NCBI RefSeq assembly: GCF_007625155.1
Contig: NZ_VMNK01000015.1
Location: 483,711-547,710, forward strand
DNA length: 64,000 nucleotides
Direction: 5' to 3'
Source: Denitromonas halophila
GTDB taxonomy: Bacteria; Pseudomonadota; Gammaproteobacteria; Burkholderiales; Rhodocyclaceae
Under the pieces are notes generated by a model. That model was not told where the DNA came from and made no database searches. It saw nothing but the letters and a program-made list of their open reading frames with translations. Of the stretch, positions 1 through 7,901 are shown piece by piece. Within the stretch, counting starts at the first letter, position 1. The number at the start of each line of letters is the position of its first letter. A program made the translations under genes and the position numbers.

Positions 1-157
1 CGGTCCGGATGCCGGTTGCCTTGGCTTCTACGCCAGCCGGCGGCGTATCGGAAAAGTGGCGCTTTCCGTTGGCGTCAGTCCATTCATAGACCTGGCCGGC
101 AAAAACGATGCTCGAAGCCAGTGTCAGGAGAAGTAGCGGTGAGTAGCGAAGTCGCAT
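1..157 (-). CDS. DUF4124 domain protein, 3' part outside window
   Basis: A minus-strand frame opens with ATG at 157 and runs off the left edge after about 52 codons. The first 20 or so residues form a signal peptide: basic start MRLRYS, then a Leu/Thr/Ser-rich hydrophobic run ending VFAG. The mature part begins QVYEWTDANGK.HFSDTPP, which is the characteristic start of the DUF4124 fold found in many secreted or periplasmic proteins of beta- and gammaproteobacteria. Its role is unknown. It is divergent from guaB, with 267 bp between the start codons. The family call rests on the N-terminal motif alone. Confidence 0.7.
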   Translation of the reverse strand, partial: MRLRYSPLLLLTLASSIVFAGQVYEWTDANGKRHFSDTPPAGVEAKATGIRT

Positions 158-368
158 TGAGATCAAGCCTTGCAGGATTGAGTGTTCAATCGGTCAGGGC
201 CAGCGCGAAAAGGCCTTGCGCCGATGGTCAATGTCATTGTAATCGGATCTGTGCCCTTGGGCGGAAACGAAATGGCTGTGCGGTGTGTCCATGGCATCAG
301 CCCGCTTCGTCGGAGGCGTGGTCTGGTCAGTCGCGGAACGCCAAAAGCGCGAGTTTCCTACGCGGGAC

Positions 369-1885
<1,517 letters not shown>

Positions 1886-1903
1886 TCCGCATACCGTTTG
1901 CAC

Positions 1904-1927
1904 AAGGCGGCTTCGGCCGCCTTTTTT
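1904..1927 (+). terminator. rho-independent terminator after guaB
   Basis: An 8-bp perfect stem AAGGCGGC / GCCGCCTT closes a TTCG tetraloop and runs into six T residues. It sits 19 bp past the guaB stop and 24 bp before the guaA start, so some guaA transcription may depend on read-through or on a promoter inside this short gap. Confidence 0.9.
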
Positions 1928-1950
1928 CCATTTCCAGCTGAGCGAAAACC

Positions 1951-3513
1951 ATGGCGCATCAGAAAATCCTCATCCTTGATTTCGGTTCCCAGTTCACCCA
2001 GTTGATCGCCCGTCGTGTGCGCGAACAACAGGTGTATTGCGAAATTCACCCCTGCGACGTGTCCGACGAGTTTCTGCGCAATTTTGGCGCGGACGGCATC
2101 ATCCTCTCGGGTGGTCCGAATTCGGTGTACAGCGAGATCGAAAGCGCACCGCAGGCCGTATTCGAACTCGGCAAACCGGTGTTCGGCATCTGCTATGGCA
2201 TGCAGACCATGGCCGCGCAACTCGGTGGCAAGGTCGAAAGCTCCGAAACCCGCGAGTTCGGCTATGCCGAGGTGCGCGCCCAGGGGCATTCGAAGCTGTT
2301 CGAGAACATCCAGGACCGCAGCAACGACCAAGGCCACGGCCTGCTGGATGTGTGGATGAGCCATGGCGACAAGGTGACCGAACTGCCACCGGGTTTTCGC
2401 CTGATCGGCAGCAACGCATCCACGCCGATTGCGGCAATGGCAGACGAAGAGCGCGGCTTCTATGGCGTGCAGTTTCACCCCGAAGTGACTCACACCCTCA
2501 AGGGCAAGGACATCATCACCCGCTTTGTGCACGACATCTGCGGTTGCGGTCATGACTGGAACATGCCCGACTACGTGGCCGAAGCCGTCGCGGCCATCCG
2601 CGAGCAGGTGGGTGATGAGGAAGTGATTCTCGGTTTGTCGGGCGGTGTGGATTCTTCCGTGGCGGCTGCGCTGATTCACCGTGCGATCGGTGACCAGCTG
2701 ACCTGCGTGTTTGTCGACAACGGTTTGCTGCGTCTGAACGAGGCCGAGCAGGTGATGCTTACCTTTGGCCGTAACCTGGGCGTCAAGGTCATCCATGTGG
2801 ATGCGACCGAGCAGTTCCTCGGCCATCTCGTGGGCGTGAGTGACCCGGAGCAGAAGCGCAAGATCATCGGTCGAGAGTTTGTTGAGGTTTTTCAGGCGCA
2901 AGCCGAGAAGCTGCCCAAGGCGCGCTGGCTGGCGCAGGGTACCATTTACCCTGACGTGATCGAATCGGCCGGCGGCAAGAACAAGAAGGCCCACACCATC
3001 AAGAGCCACCACAACGTCGGTGGCCTGCCCGAGACGCTCAACCTGAAGCTGCTTGAGCCGCTGCGCGAGCTGTTCAAGGATGAGGTGCGTGAGCTGGGCA
3101 TTGCCCTGGGCCTGCCGCACGACATGGTTTACCGCCACCCCTTCCCGGGGCCGGGCCTGGGCGTACGCATCCTTGGTGAGGTCAAGAAGGAATTCGCCGA
3201 CCTGCTGCGTCGTGCCGATGCCATCTTCATTGACGAGCTGCGCGCTGCCGACTGGTACGAAAAGACCTCCCAGGCCTTTGCCGTCTTCCTGCCGGTCAAG
3301 AGTGTCGGCGTGATGGGCGACGGCCGCACCTACGAGTATGTGGTTGCCTTGCGTGCCGTGCAGACGCAGGATTTTATGACGGCATTGTGGGCCGAATTGC
3401 CGCATACGCTGCTGGCGCGGGTCAGCAACAGGATCATCAACGAAGTGCGCGGCATCAACCGGGTGGTGTACGACATCTCCGGCAAACCGCCAGCGACGAT
3501 CGAGTGGGAGTGA
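1951..3513 (+). CDS. guaA: GMP synthase (glutamine-hydrolysing)
   Basis: Converts XMP to GMP using glutamine and ATP, following GuaB in the pathway. The 520-residue protein has the standard two-part layout. The N-terminal class I glutamine amidotransferase domain (about 1-200) has nucleophile Cys81 in GICYGMQ and the His/Glu pair in QFHPEVTHT. The C-terminal ATP pyrophosphatase domain begins near residue 210 with the PP-loop LSGGVDSSV, and the dimerisation domain ends in PPATIEWE. Length and motifs agree with the E. coli enzyme (525 residues). A strong terminator follows. Confidence 0.97.
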   Translation: MAHQKILILDFGSQFTQLIARRVREQQVYCEIHPCDVSDEFLRNFGADGIILSGGPNSVYSEIESAPQAVFELGKPVFGICYGMQTMAAQLGGKVESSETREFGYAEVRAQGHSKLFENIQDRSNDQGHGLLDVWMSHGDKVTELPPGFRLIGSNASTPIAAMADEERGFYGVQFHPEVTHTLKGKDIITRFVHDICGCGHDWNMPDYVAEAVAAIREQVGDEEVILGLSGGVDSSVAAALIHRAIGDQLTCVFVDNGLLRLNEAEQVMLTFGRNLGVKVIHVDATEQFLGHLVGVSDPEQKRKIIGREFVEVFQAQAEKLPKARWLAQGTIYPDVIESAGGKNKKAHTIKSHHNVGGLPETLNLKLLEPLRELFKDEVRELGIALGLPHDMVYRHPFPGPGLGVRILGEVKKEFADLLRRADAIFIDELRAADWYEKTSQAFAVFLPVKSVGVMGDGRTYEYVVALRAVQTQDFMTALWAELPHTLLARVSNRIINEVRGINRVVYDISGKPPATIEWE

Positions 3514-3520
3514 ACTGACG

Positions 3521-3552
3521 AAGCCTGGCGCCTGAAAACGCCAGGCTTTTTT
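3521..3552 (+). terminator. rho-independent terminator after guaA
   Basis: A 10-bp perfect stem AAGCCTGGCG / CGCCAGGCTT with an 8-nt loop is followed by a T-run, 8 bp after the guaA stop codon. It ends the guaBA region. Confidence 0.9.
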
Positions 3553-3927
3553 CTCACTTGCAGCAAGATTCTTCAAGCATTTTGGTTTGCGGGGCCTTTG
3601 CGCCCAAACACCTTCCTCCCGCGCGGGCAAATTTGCCGAATGCATGTGGCTACGAGTCGGCCCATGTGATCAGCGTCAACCGCTCGCCCCAGTCTGCAAC
3701 TCCCACCCCTAGCGATTCATGGCCACGACAGGTGGTTCTGGCAGGGGCGTCGATCGCTGTGTGCGCCAGCAGACAGACGATGATGCGCTCTCGACCTAAG
3801 CTCCAGCAATCTAAGCCGGCATGGGCGAACTGCGAGCCACATCTGCAGCAAGAATATTGATGTGCTGCCTGTGTTCATACATCGACCGACTGTCTGCGAG
3901 AACTGACGAGGCACTATCCAAGAGACC
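3553..3927 (+). other. intergenic region with one regulatory motif
   Basis: 375 bp without a convincing gene. A 100-codon open frame here (3558-3860) has a Ser/Pro/Gln-rich composition with no recognisable start signal or family, and is judged to be chance. The only structured element seen is one copy of the recurrent palindromic motif at 3757-3779. Confidence 0.6.
3757..3779 (+). promoter_or_regulatory. recurrent palindromic motif, copy 1
   Basis: Read on the minus strand this contains TCTGT, then CTGCTGGCGCACA, then CAG. It matches the consensus built from the other five copies (half-site TCTGTACGC, TGG centre, half-site GCGCACAGA in variable form). It lies 149 bp before the start of the AI-2E family permease. 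An operator for a dimeric regulator is the natural reading; which regulator binds is inference. Confidence 0.5.
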
Positions 3928-5163
3928 ATGAATATCGCTGCCATTTCAGATGCCGTTTGCGGGGCGCCCGATGCGCCTTCCCCCGAGACGCCGGATGAAG
4001 CAAAAACACCGGTTTCCCCGGCAACGGCGCGGAATAATGTCAGTGCATCCGGTGTCCCGCCTGCAACGGTGATTCGGCAACTGGTGGACGCAGGTGGCGT
4101 GTCGCTGGCGATATTGTCAACAGTCGCCGTGGTTTTTGCGTTGAGCTGGGCGCAGAGCTTTGTTATTTCACTGCTGCTTGGCATTCTCTTCGCGTACACG
4201 TTGAATCCACTGGTCGTGTGGTTCGAGCGTTTCAGGATCCCCCGTGTTTTCAGCGCCAGCATCGTCATGACAGGCGTTGTCGGTACATTACTGCTTGGCT
4301 CCTACGCCTTGCAGGGGCAGGTGCAGAAGATCCTGGCTCAGTTGCCTGAAACCACCAGCCGCTTTTCCGCCGGGCTGGCCAGCATGGGCAAGGGGCAGCA
4401 AGAGAACATGCAGAACGTTCAGGCCGCCGCGACCGAGATGGAAAAGGCGACTTCCCAGATGACCGGCATTGCGCCGAAAGCTCGTGCCACCCATGTCGTC
4501 ATCGATCCGCCGGCCTTCAAACTCAATGACTATCTCTGGGCGGGTTCCAAAGGAGTATTGGGCTTTGCAGGTCAGGCGATCATGGTGGTGTTCCTGGTCT
4601 ATTTTTTGTTGTTGTCGGCGGACACATTCAAGCGAAAACTGGTGCGGCTCACCGGACCGTCCCTGTCGCGCAGGAAGATCACGGTTAACATCCTTGACGA
4701 TATAAATAAATCCATCCAGAGCTATATGTTCATGCTGCTGACCACCAATATGCTGGTCGCGCTGCTCGCGTGGCTCGCATTCCGCTGGATTGGGCTGGAA
4801 AATGCCGGGGCCTGGGCCGTTGCGGCGGGCTTGCTGCATCTCATTCCGTATTTTGGCCCGGCCGTGACGGCTACGGCGACCGGCATGGCGGCCTTTATAC
4901 AGTTTGGTGACCTTTCAACGGTACTGCTGGTCGCGGGCGGGTCACTGGCGATTGCGACAGCCGTTGGCACCTTCGTCACGACCTGGATGACCGGAAAGAT
5001 CGCGAAAATGAATACCGCCGCAATATTCATTTCATTGTTGTTCTGGGGGTGGCTGTGGGGCGTCTGGGGCATGCTGCTCAGCATCCCGATCATCGTTATC
5101 GTGAAAGTGGTGTCCCAGAACGTCGTGCAATTGCAACCGGTGGCCGAGCTGCTGGGCGAATAG
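3928..5163 (+). CDS. AI-2E family transporter / PerM-like permease
   Basis: A 411-residue integral membrane protein of the AI-2E exporter (TqsA/YdiK/PerM) family. A hydrophilic Pro/Thr-rich N-tail of about 50 residues precedes two membrane segments (about 60-110), a further hydrophobic span (about 110-130), a soluble helical region (about 130-200), and then a C-terminal block of five or six segments containing HLIPYFGP, the family's conserved loop. Substrates differ within the family (AI-2 export, Na+/H+ exchange), so none is assigned. It is followed by the DUF883-yqjE-yqjK cluster 100 bp downstream and has the palindromic motif upstream. Confidence 0.85.
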   Translation: MNIAAISDAVCGAPDAPSPETPDEAKTPVSPATARNNVSASGVPPATVIRQLVDAGGVSLAILSTVAVVFALSWAQSFVISLLLGILFAYTLNPLVVWFERFRIPRVFSASIVMTGVVGTLLLGSYALQGQVQKILAQLPETTSRFSAGLASMGKGQQENMQNVQAAATEMEKATSQMTGIAPKARATHVVIDPPAFKLNDYLWAGSKGVLGFAGQAIMVVFLVYFLLLSADTFKRKLVRLTGPSLSRRKITVNILDDINKSIQSYMFMLLTTNMLVALLAWLAFRWIGLENAGAWAVAAGLLHLIPYFGPAVTATATGMAAFIQFGDLSTVLLVAGGSLAIATAVGTFVTTWMTGKIAKMNTAAIFISLLFWGWLWGVWGMLLSIPIIVIVKVVSQNVVQLQPVAELLGE

Positions 5164-5263
5164 GTGGTATTTGCGGGCGAATATTTTGCAGAGATGGAGT
5201 GGCGTTCAGGATTGAGTGCAGTTCGAATGTTTCGATCTGCAGATTGCTGTCAAGGAGTTCACC

Positions 5264-5575
5264 ATGGCGACTGAAACACAGGAAGCGCGCGACCAGCTGA
5301 TCGAGGATTTCCAGAAGGTCATTGACGATGCGGAAGAACTGCTCAAGTTAACCGCGAATGAGACCGGTGGAAAAATCGTTGCTGTTCGAGATCGGGCCGA
5401 AGAAAATTTACGTGAGGTCCGGCGCAAACTCAATGCGTTGGAGGACGATGTCCTGGTCAAGGCCAAGGCGGCGGCCAAGGCGACTGGGCAGCTTGTGCAA
5501 GAAAATCCGTGGCAGGCGGTGGCGATTGCCGGCGCCCTCGGACTACTGCTCGGCATGTTGAGCGGTCGGCGCTAA
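5264..5575 (+). CDS. DUF883 (YqjD/ElaB-type) membrane-anchored protein
   Basis: A 103-residue protein starting MATETQEARDQL. ATG 5264 has an excellent AAGGAG at 5252-5257, whereas an upstream in-frame start at 5216 has none. A long amphipathic helical region (about 5-80) rich in Glu, Lys and Arg is followed by ENPWQAVAIAGALGLLLG and ends with GRR. This is the C-tail anchor typical of YqjD, ElaB and YgaM, which in E. coli bind ribosomes at the inner membrane in stationary phase. The neighbours YqjE and YqjK reproduce the E. coli order. The family is confident; the ribosome role here is by analogy. Confidence 0.88.
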   Translation: MATETQEARDQLIEDFQKVIDDAEELLKLTANETGGKIVAVRDRAEENLREVRRKLNALEDDVLVKAKAAAKATGQLVQENPWQAVAIAGALGLLLGMLSGRR

Positions 5576-5579
5576 GCAC

Positions 5580-5990
5580 GTGGCAGACAGCGACAGCAAT
5601 TCCGAATCGACCACGCCCCGATCGCCGGGGCTATTGGCGTCGCTGCAGCGGCTGTTGGCAAGCGCCGCAGAGGTGCTGCGTACTCGGATGGAAATTCTCT
5701 CCACGGAGCTGGAAGAGGAGGGGGGCAGAATCCGGGAGTTGCTTCTCCTCCAGCAAGTGGCCTTGTTTTTCCTCGGCCTTGGCGTGCTGCTTGCGACGTC
5801 ATTCGTTCTGATGGCGTTCTGGGACGATCATCGATTGGTGGCACTGGGGGTATTCGCTGCGCTCTATCTGAGCGCCGGCGTCGGTGCTGCATGGTTTCTG
5901 CGCCGCAAGCTGAAGCACCATCCACGGTTGTTTAACGCGAGCCTGAGCGAACTGCGCAAAGACCGTGAACGGCTGAGCCCGCGACCATGA
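5580..5990 (+). CDS. YqjE-like phage holin family protein (DUF1469)
   Basis: A 136-residue protein with GTG start 4 nt after the DUF883 stop. A soluble helix (about 15-55, LLASLQRLLASAAEVL) leads to two membrane segments (about 58-82 and 87-108), giving a hairpin, and then a basic tail. This is the pattern of YqjE/DUF1469 proteins, which databases group under 'phage holin family' by fold rather than by lytic function. It is co-transcribed with its neighbours and overlaps the next gene by 4 nt (ATGA). Confidence 0.8.
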   Translation: MADSDSNSESTTPRSPGLLASLQRLLASAAEVLRTRMEILSTELEEEGGRIRELLLLQQVALFFLGLGVLLATSFVLMAFWDDHRLVALGVFAALYLSAGVGAAWFLRRKLKHHPRLFNASLSELRKDRERLSPRP

Positions 5991-6277
5991 GCGCACGGAA
6001 AGACGATCTGCGCCGCCGCCGTGAGAAGCTGGTGGGGCAGGCGGCGGCGCAGCGCGACGAGATGTCCTCGATCGCAGCGGATCTGCAATCGACGTTTCGA
6101 TGGGCGGATAGAGGTTTTGCGGTCGGTCAGGTGCTGCGCAGCCATCCGGCACTGGCCATGGCGGCGGGCTCGTTGCTGGTGCGTGTGTCCAGATCCCATT
6201 GGTTGGTCAGGGTCGGCCAGGTGTTTACAGCTTGGGAATTATTCAGCATCGTGCGCAAGCGGTGGACGCGAATATAA
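5987..6277 (+). CDS. YqjK-like protein
   Basis: A 96-residue basic protein starting MSARKDDLRRRREKLV. The N-terminal half is charged and helical; the C-terminal half has a weak hydrophobic stretch (about 55-68, ALAMAAGSLLVRV). It lies third in the yqjD-yqjE-yqjK order known from E. coli, and the ATGA overlap with the preceding gene indicates translational coupling. YqjK has no assigned biochemical role. Confidence 0.7.
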   Translation: MSARKDDLRRRREKLVGQAAAQRDEMSSIAADLQSTFRWADRGFAVGQVLRSHPALAMAAGSLLVRVSRSHWLVRVGQVFTAWELFSIVRKRWTRI

Positions 6278-6705
6278 CTTCAGGAAGGCGTGGCCTTCCT
6301 GTGGGGGGCGACTCCCGAGGTGTTTCGGTGGCAGCACAATCACCGTGTTTTGTGCAAATGGCACCGGCCTGAAGTCAACGCGGTTGCAGTGAGATGGCCG
6401 CAGAAAGCGGAAGCCCGCGATGTCGTCGAAGACCTCGGCCTTGAAGTGGTAGAGATCCCGCGCAAGGGGGGGGGCACACCGTCGCGTGTGCCCCGCTCAA
6501 CGATGCATTCATATTCCGACAGTCGGTTGGGCGGTGGCGAGCGCCAGAGACAATGCCTGCTCCGGAATGGCGATCTCCTCGGATGGACGGGCGTGCAACT
6601 CGTCGTTGAGGGCGAAACGTTGCGGATGGTTGGCAGGGATGGCCATGGTCACGAGGCGATGGTTTCAGCCTTGGCCGGTTGCCGAATGGGGCAACCGGCC
6701 GTCGC
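6278..6705. other. intergenic region with possible gene remnant
   Basis: 428 bp with no intact gene. A long plus-strand frame crossing this region continues antisense through the BON gene and is rejected. On the minus strand one frame is open from about 6498 to a stop at 6239 and reads like ordinary protein (RDLYHFKAEVFDDIAGFRF), but it lacks a usable start. An ATG just upstream is in another frame, and a run of nine G (C on the coding strand) at 6466-6474 lies between them. A perfect 9-bp hairpin (GGGGCACAC / GTGTGCCCC, 6471-6494) overlaps that run. Confidence 0.4.
6673..6700 (-). terminator. hairpin after BON gene
   Basis: A perfect 11-bp stem GGCCGGTTGCC / GGCAACCGGCC with a 6-nt loop starts 5 nt past the stop codon of the BON-domain gene on the minus strand. 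No strong T-run follows, so it may act as an inefficient terminator or as mRNA 3' end protection. Confidence 0.5.
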
Positions 6706-7020
6706 TTACTTGACGCGCATGTCGTCCTTGACGGACTTCACGCCGCTGACGCCACGTGCGACCTCGATCGCCTTGTCGGCAGCCGCCCGGGTACTCACGA
6801 ACCCGCTCAGTTGCACCACGCCCTTGAATGTTTCGACGTTGATTTCAGCCGATTTCAGCATGCCGTCGTTGAAGATGGCCGCCTTGACTTTTGAGGTGAT
6901 GACGCTGTCGTCCATGTATTCACCCATGCCCTCCTGCCTGCTGGTGGAGGCACAGCCGACGGCTGTCACCAGTGTCACTGCCAGAAAAGCGGCCGATAGG
7001 TACTTGCCAAATGATTTCAT
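6706..7020 (-). CDS. BON domain lipoprotein (OsmY-like)
   Basis: 104 residues from MKSFGKYLSAAFL. An N-terminal signal sequence ends in VTAVGC, a slightly loose lipobox, so lipidation at that Cys (about residue 23) is likely. One BON domain (about 40-104) follows, recognisable by DDSVITSKVKAAI, VVQLSGFVSTRAAADKA and VKSVKDDM. BON proteins such as OsmY and DolP act in the periplasm or at the outer membrane in osmotic and envelope stress. The start at 7020 is preferred over 7041 because it begins the signal peptide directly. Two copies of the palindromic motif lie upstream, between this gene and the divergent 24-residue peptide gene. Confidence 0.85.
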   Translation of the reverse strand: MKSFGKYLSAAFLAVTLVTAVGCASTSRQEGMGEYMDDSVITSKVKAAIFNDGMLKSAEINVETFKGVVQLSGFVSTRAAADKAIEVARGVSGVKSVKDDMRVK

Positions 7021-7195
7021 GGTGATTCTCTCCAGAGGCAAATGGAACGGCTTGTTTCGTATCGAAAATGGCCAACTCAGGGGCCTGTTCGCGACGCCGT
7101 TGGTCAGGACATCCCGGTTCGCGGCAAGCGTTCATCGAACGCCTCCGCGGCTTGTGTCGAAACCTGTAGGCAGCATAGCCACGCCGGCCGACGGA

Positions 7196-7218
7196 ATCGG
7201 TACGCTGGCGCACACAAG
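7196..7218 (+). promoter_or_regulatory. recurrent palindromic motif, copy 2
   Basis: Contains GTACGCTGGCGCACA followed by CAAG. It is 176 bp upstream of the BON lipoprotein start on the minus strand, and is the inverse of copy 3, 64 bp away. Confidence 0.55.
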
Positions 7219-7281
7219 GCTGCACCAGCGCGCCGCAGAGCCGCCTGCAGCGGGTTTTCCGAGGCAGGGCGAAACGCGTCA

Positions 7282-7303
7282 TCTGTGTGTGCCAGCGTAC
7301 TGA
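7282..7303 (+). promoter_or_regulatory. recurrent palindromic motif, copy 3
   Basis: Reads TCTGTGTGTG then CCAGCGTACTGA on the plus strand, about 20 of 22 positions agreeing with the consensus. It is 91 bp upstream of the 24-residue membrane peptide gene. Confidence 0.55.
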
Positions 7304-7393
7304 ACCGCCGTGGCAAGGCGCGTAGCTTTGGCGTCGATGCCGTCAATCGCGCGAGAGCTGCGATTCGGTCATCCAATCCGTGGAGGTCTTGCT

Positions 7394-7468
7394 ATGAACA
7401 GCATCATTTATATCGTTGGGCTGGTCGTCGTCGTCCTGGCCGTATTGTCGTTTTTCGGCTTTCGATAA
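7394..7468 (+). CDS. 24-residue single-span membrane peptide
   Basis: A tiny gene: ATG at 7394, TAA at 7466-7468, with a strong GGAGGT ribosome binding site at 7382-7387. The product is almost entirely one membrane helix (IIYIVGLVVVVLAVLSFFG) with an Asn/Ser start and a terminal Arg. Near-identical small peptides occur in many proteobacterial genomes as unnamed proteins; that is recollection, not a search. Position between the BON lipoprotein and the GGDEF/EAL gene, behind the palindromic motif, suggests a stress-induced membrane peptide. Function unknown. Confidence 0.65.
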   Translation: MNSIIYIVGLVVVVLAVLSFFGFR

Positions 7469-7504
7469 GACGTCGAAATCGCCGCAAGGCGTTTCAGAAT
7501 TCAC

Positions 7505-7529
7505 CCTGGATGTCGCATCGACATCCAGG
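7505..7529. repeat. perfect 11-bp hairpin
   Basis: CCTGGATGTCG / CGACATCCAGG around a 3-nt loop, 36 bp after the stop of the 24-residue peptide gene. No T-run follows. It may end or stabilise the small transcript. Confidence 0.6.
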
Positions 7530-7548
7530 ACAAAATCCATGCTCTGGA

Positions 7549-7614
7549 TGAACGACATGGCACAAGCCGGCGGCCCGGGCGAGACGGCGGCTGTCGAGCC
7601 ATGCATGTCGTTCA
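7549..7614. repeat. 11-bp inverted repeat with GC-rich interior
   Basis: TGAACGACATG (7549-7559) and CATGTCGTTCA (7604-7614) are perfect complements separated by 44 nt. The second arm ends just before the AAGGAG (7617-7622) of the next reading frame, so folding could hide or expose that ribosome binding site. Confidence 0.5.
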
Positions 7615-7632
7615 CGAAGGAGCACGATCACA

Positions 7633-7901
7633 TTGACGGTATTGCCGATGGCCACTACCGGGCTTGTCGCCGGCTGCGTTGCCTACGATCGTCCGCAGGT
7701 GGACGGCGGGCACCATCGGGACCGCTCATCTGGGTGGACCGGCCGGATCGCGACGATCACCAGGGCGGTGCTGCTGATCGGTGGGACCGGCGTCCGAACG
7801 ATCACAACGGCTGCCGAGCGCCTCCGCGCGGTCAAACCCCGTATTCGGGCGGTGTGGCGCCTTATTCGCGCTCACAGTCCTGCAAACCATGCACCTGTTG
7901 A
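7633..7901 (+). pseudogene. small lipoprotein gene, apparently frameshifted
   Basis: A TTG start at 7633 follows AAGGAG by 10 nt and gives MTVLPMATTGLVAGC, a short signal with a textbook lipobox (LVAGC, Cys15). The next residues VAYDRPQVDGGHHRDR look like the Asp/Arg/His-rich tail of small proteobacterial lipoproteins. That frame then loses this character and runs on antisense into the GGDEF/EAL gene. In the neighbouring frame from about 7730 the Asp/Arg/His-rich character resumes (DRPDRDDHQGG, DRWDRRPNDHNG) and ends with a stop at 7901. A single indel near 7720-7740 would join them. It is therefore a decayed gene or a sequencing error. Confidence 0.4.

Larger units (their letters stand above)
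7021..7393. other. divergent regulatory region with two motif copies
   Basis: 373 bp between two divergent genes. Short frames on either strand show no family resemblance and no ribosome binding site, so no gene is called. It contains two copies of the palindromic motif in opposite orientation (7196-7218 and 7282-7303). Confidence 0.6.

Noticed and set aside
3553..3927. tRNA or small RNA gene between guaA and the AI-2E permease
   Set aside because: No cloverleaf, CCA end or promoter-terminator pair was found; only the regulatory motif is visible.
6290..7303. Plus-strand open frame of 337 codons through the BON gene region
   Set aside because: It runs antisense through the BON lipoprotein, which has a signal peptide and conserved domain, and it has no ribosome binding site or family match.
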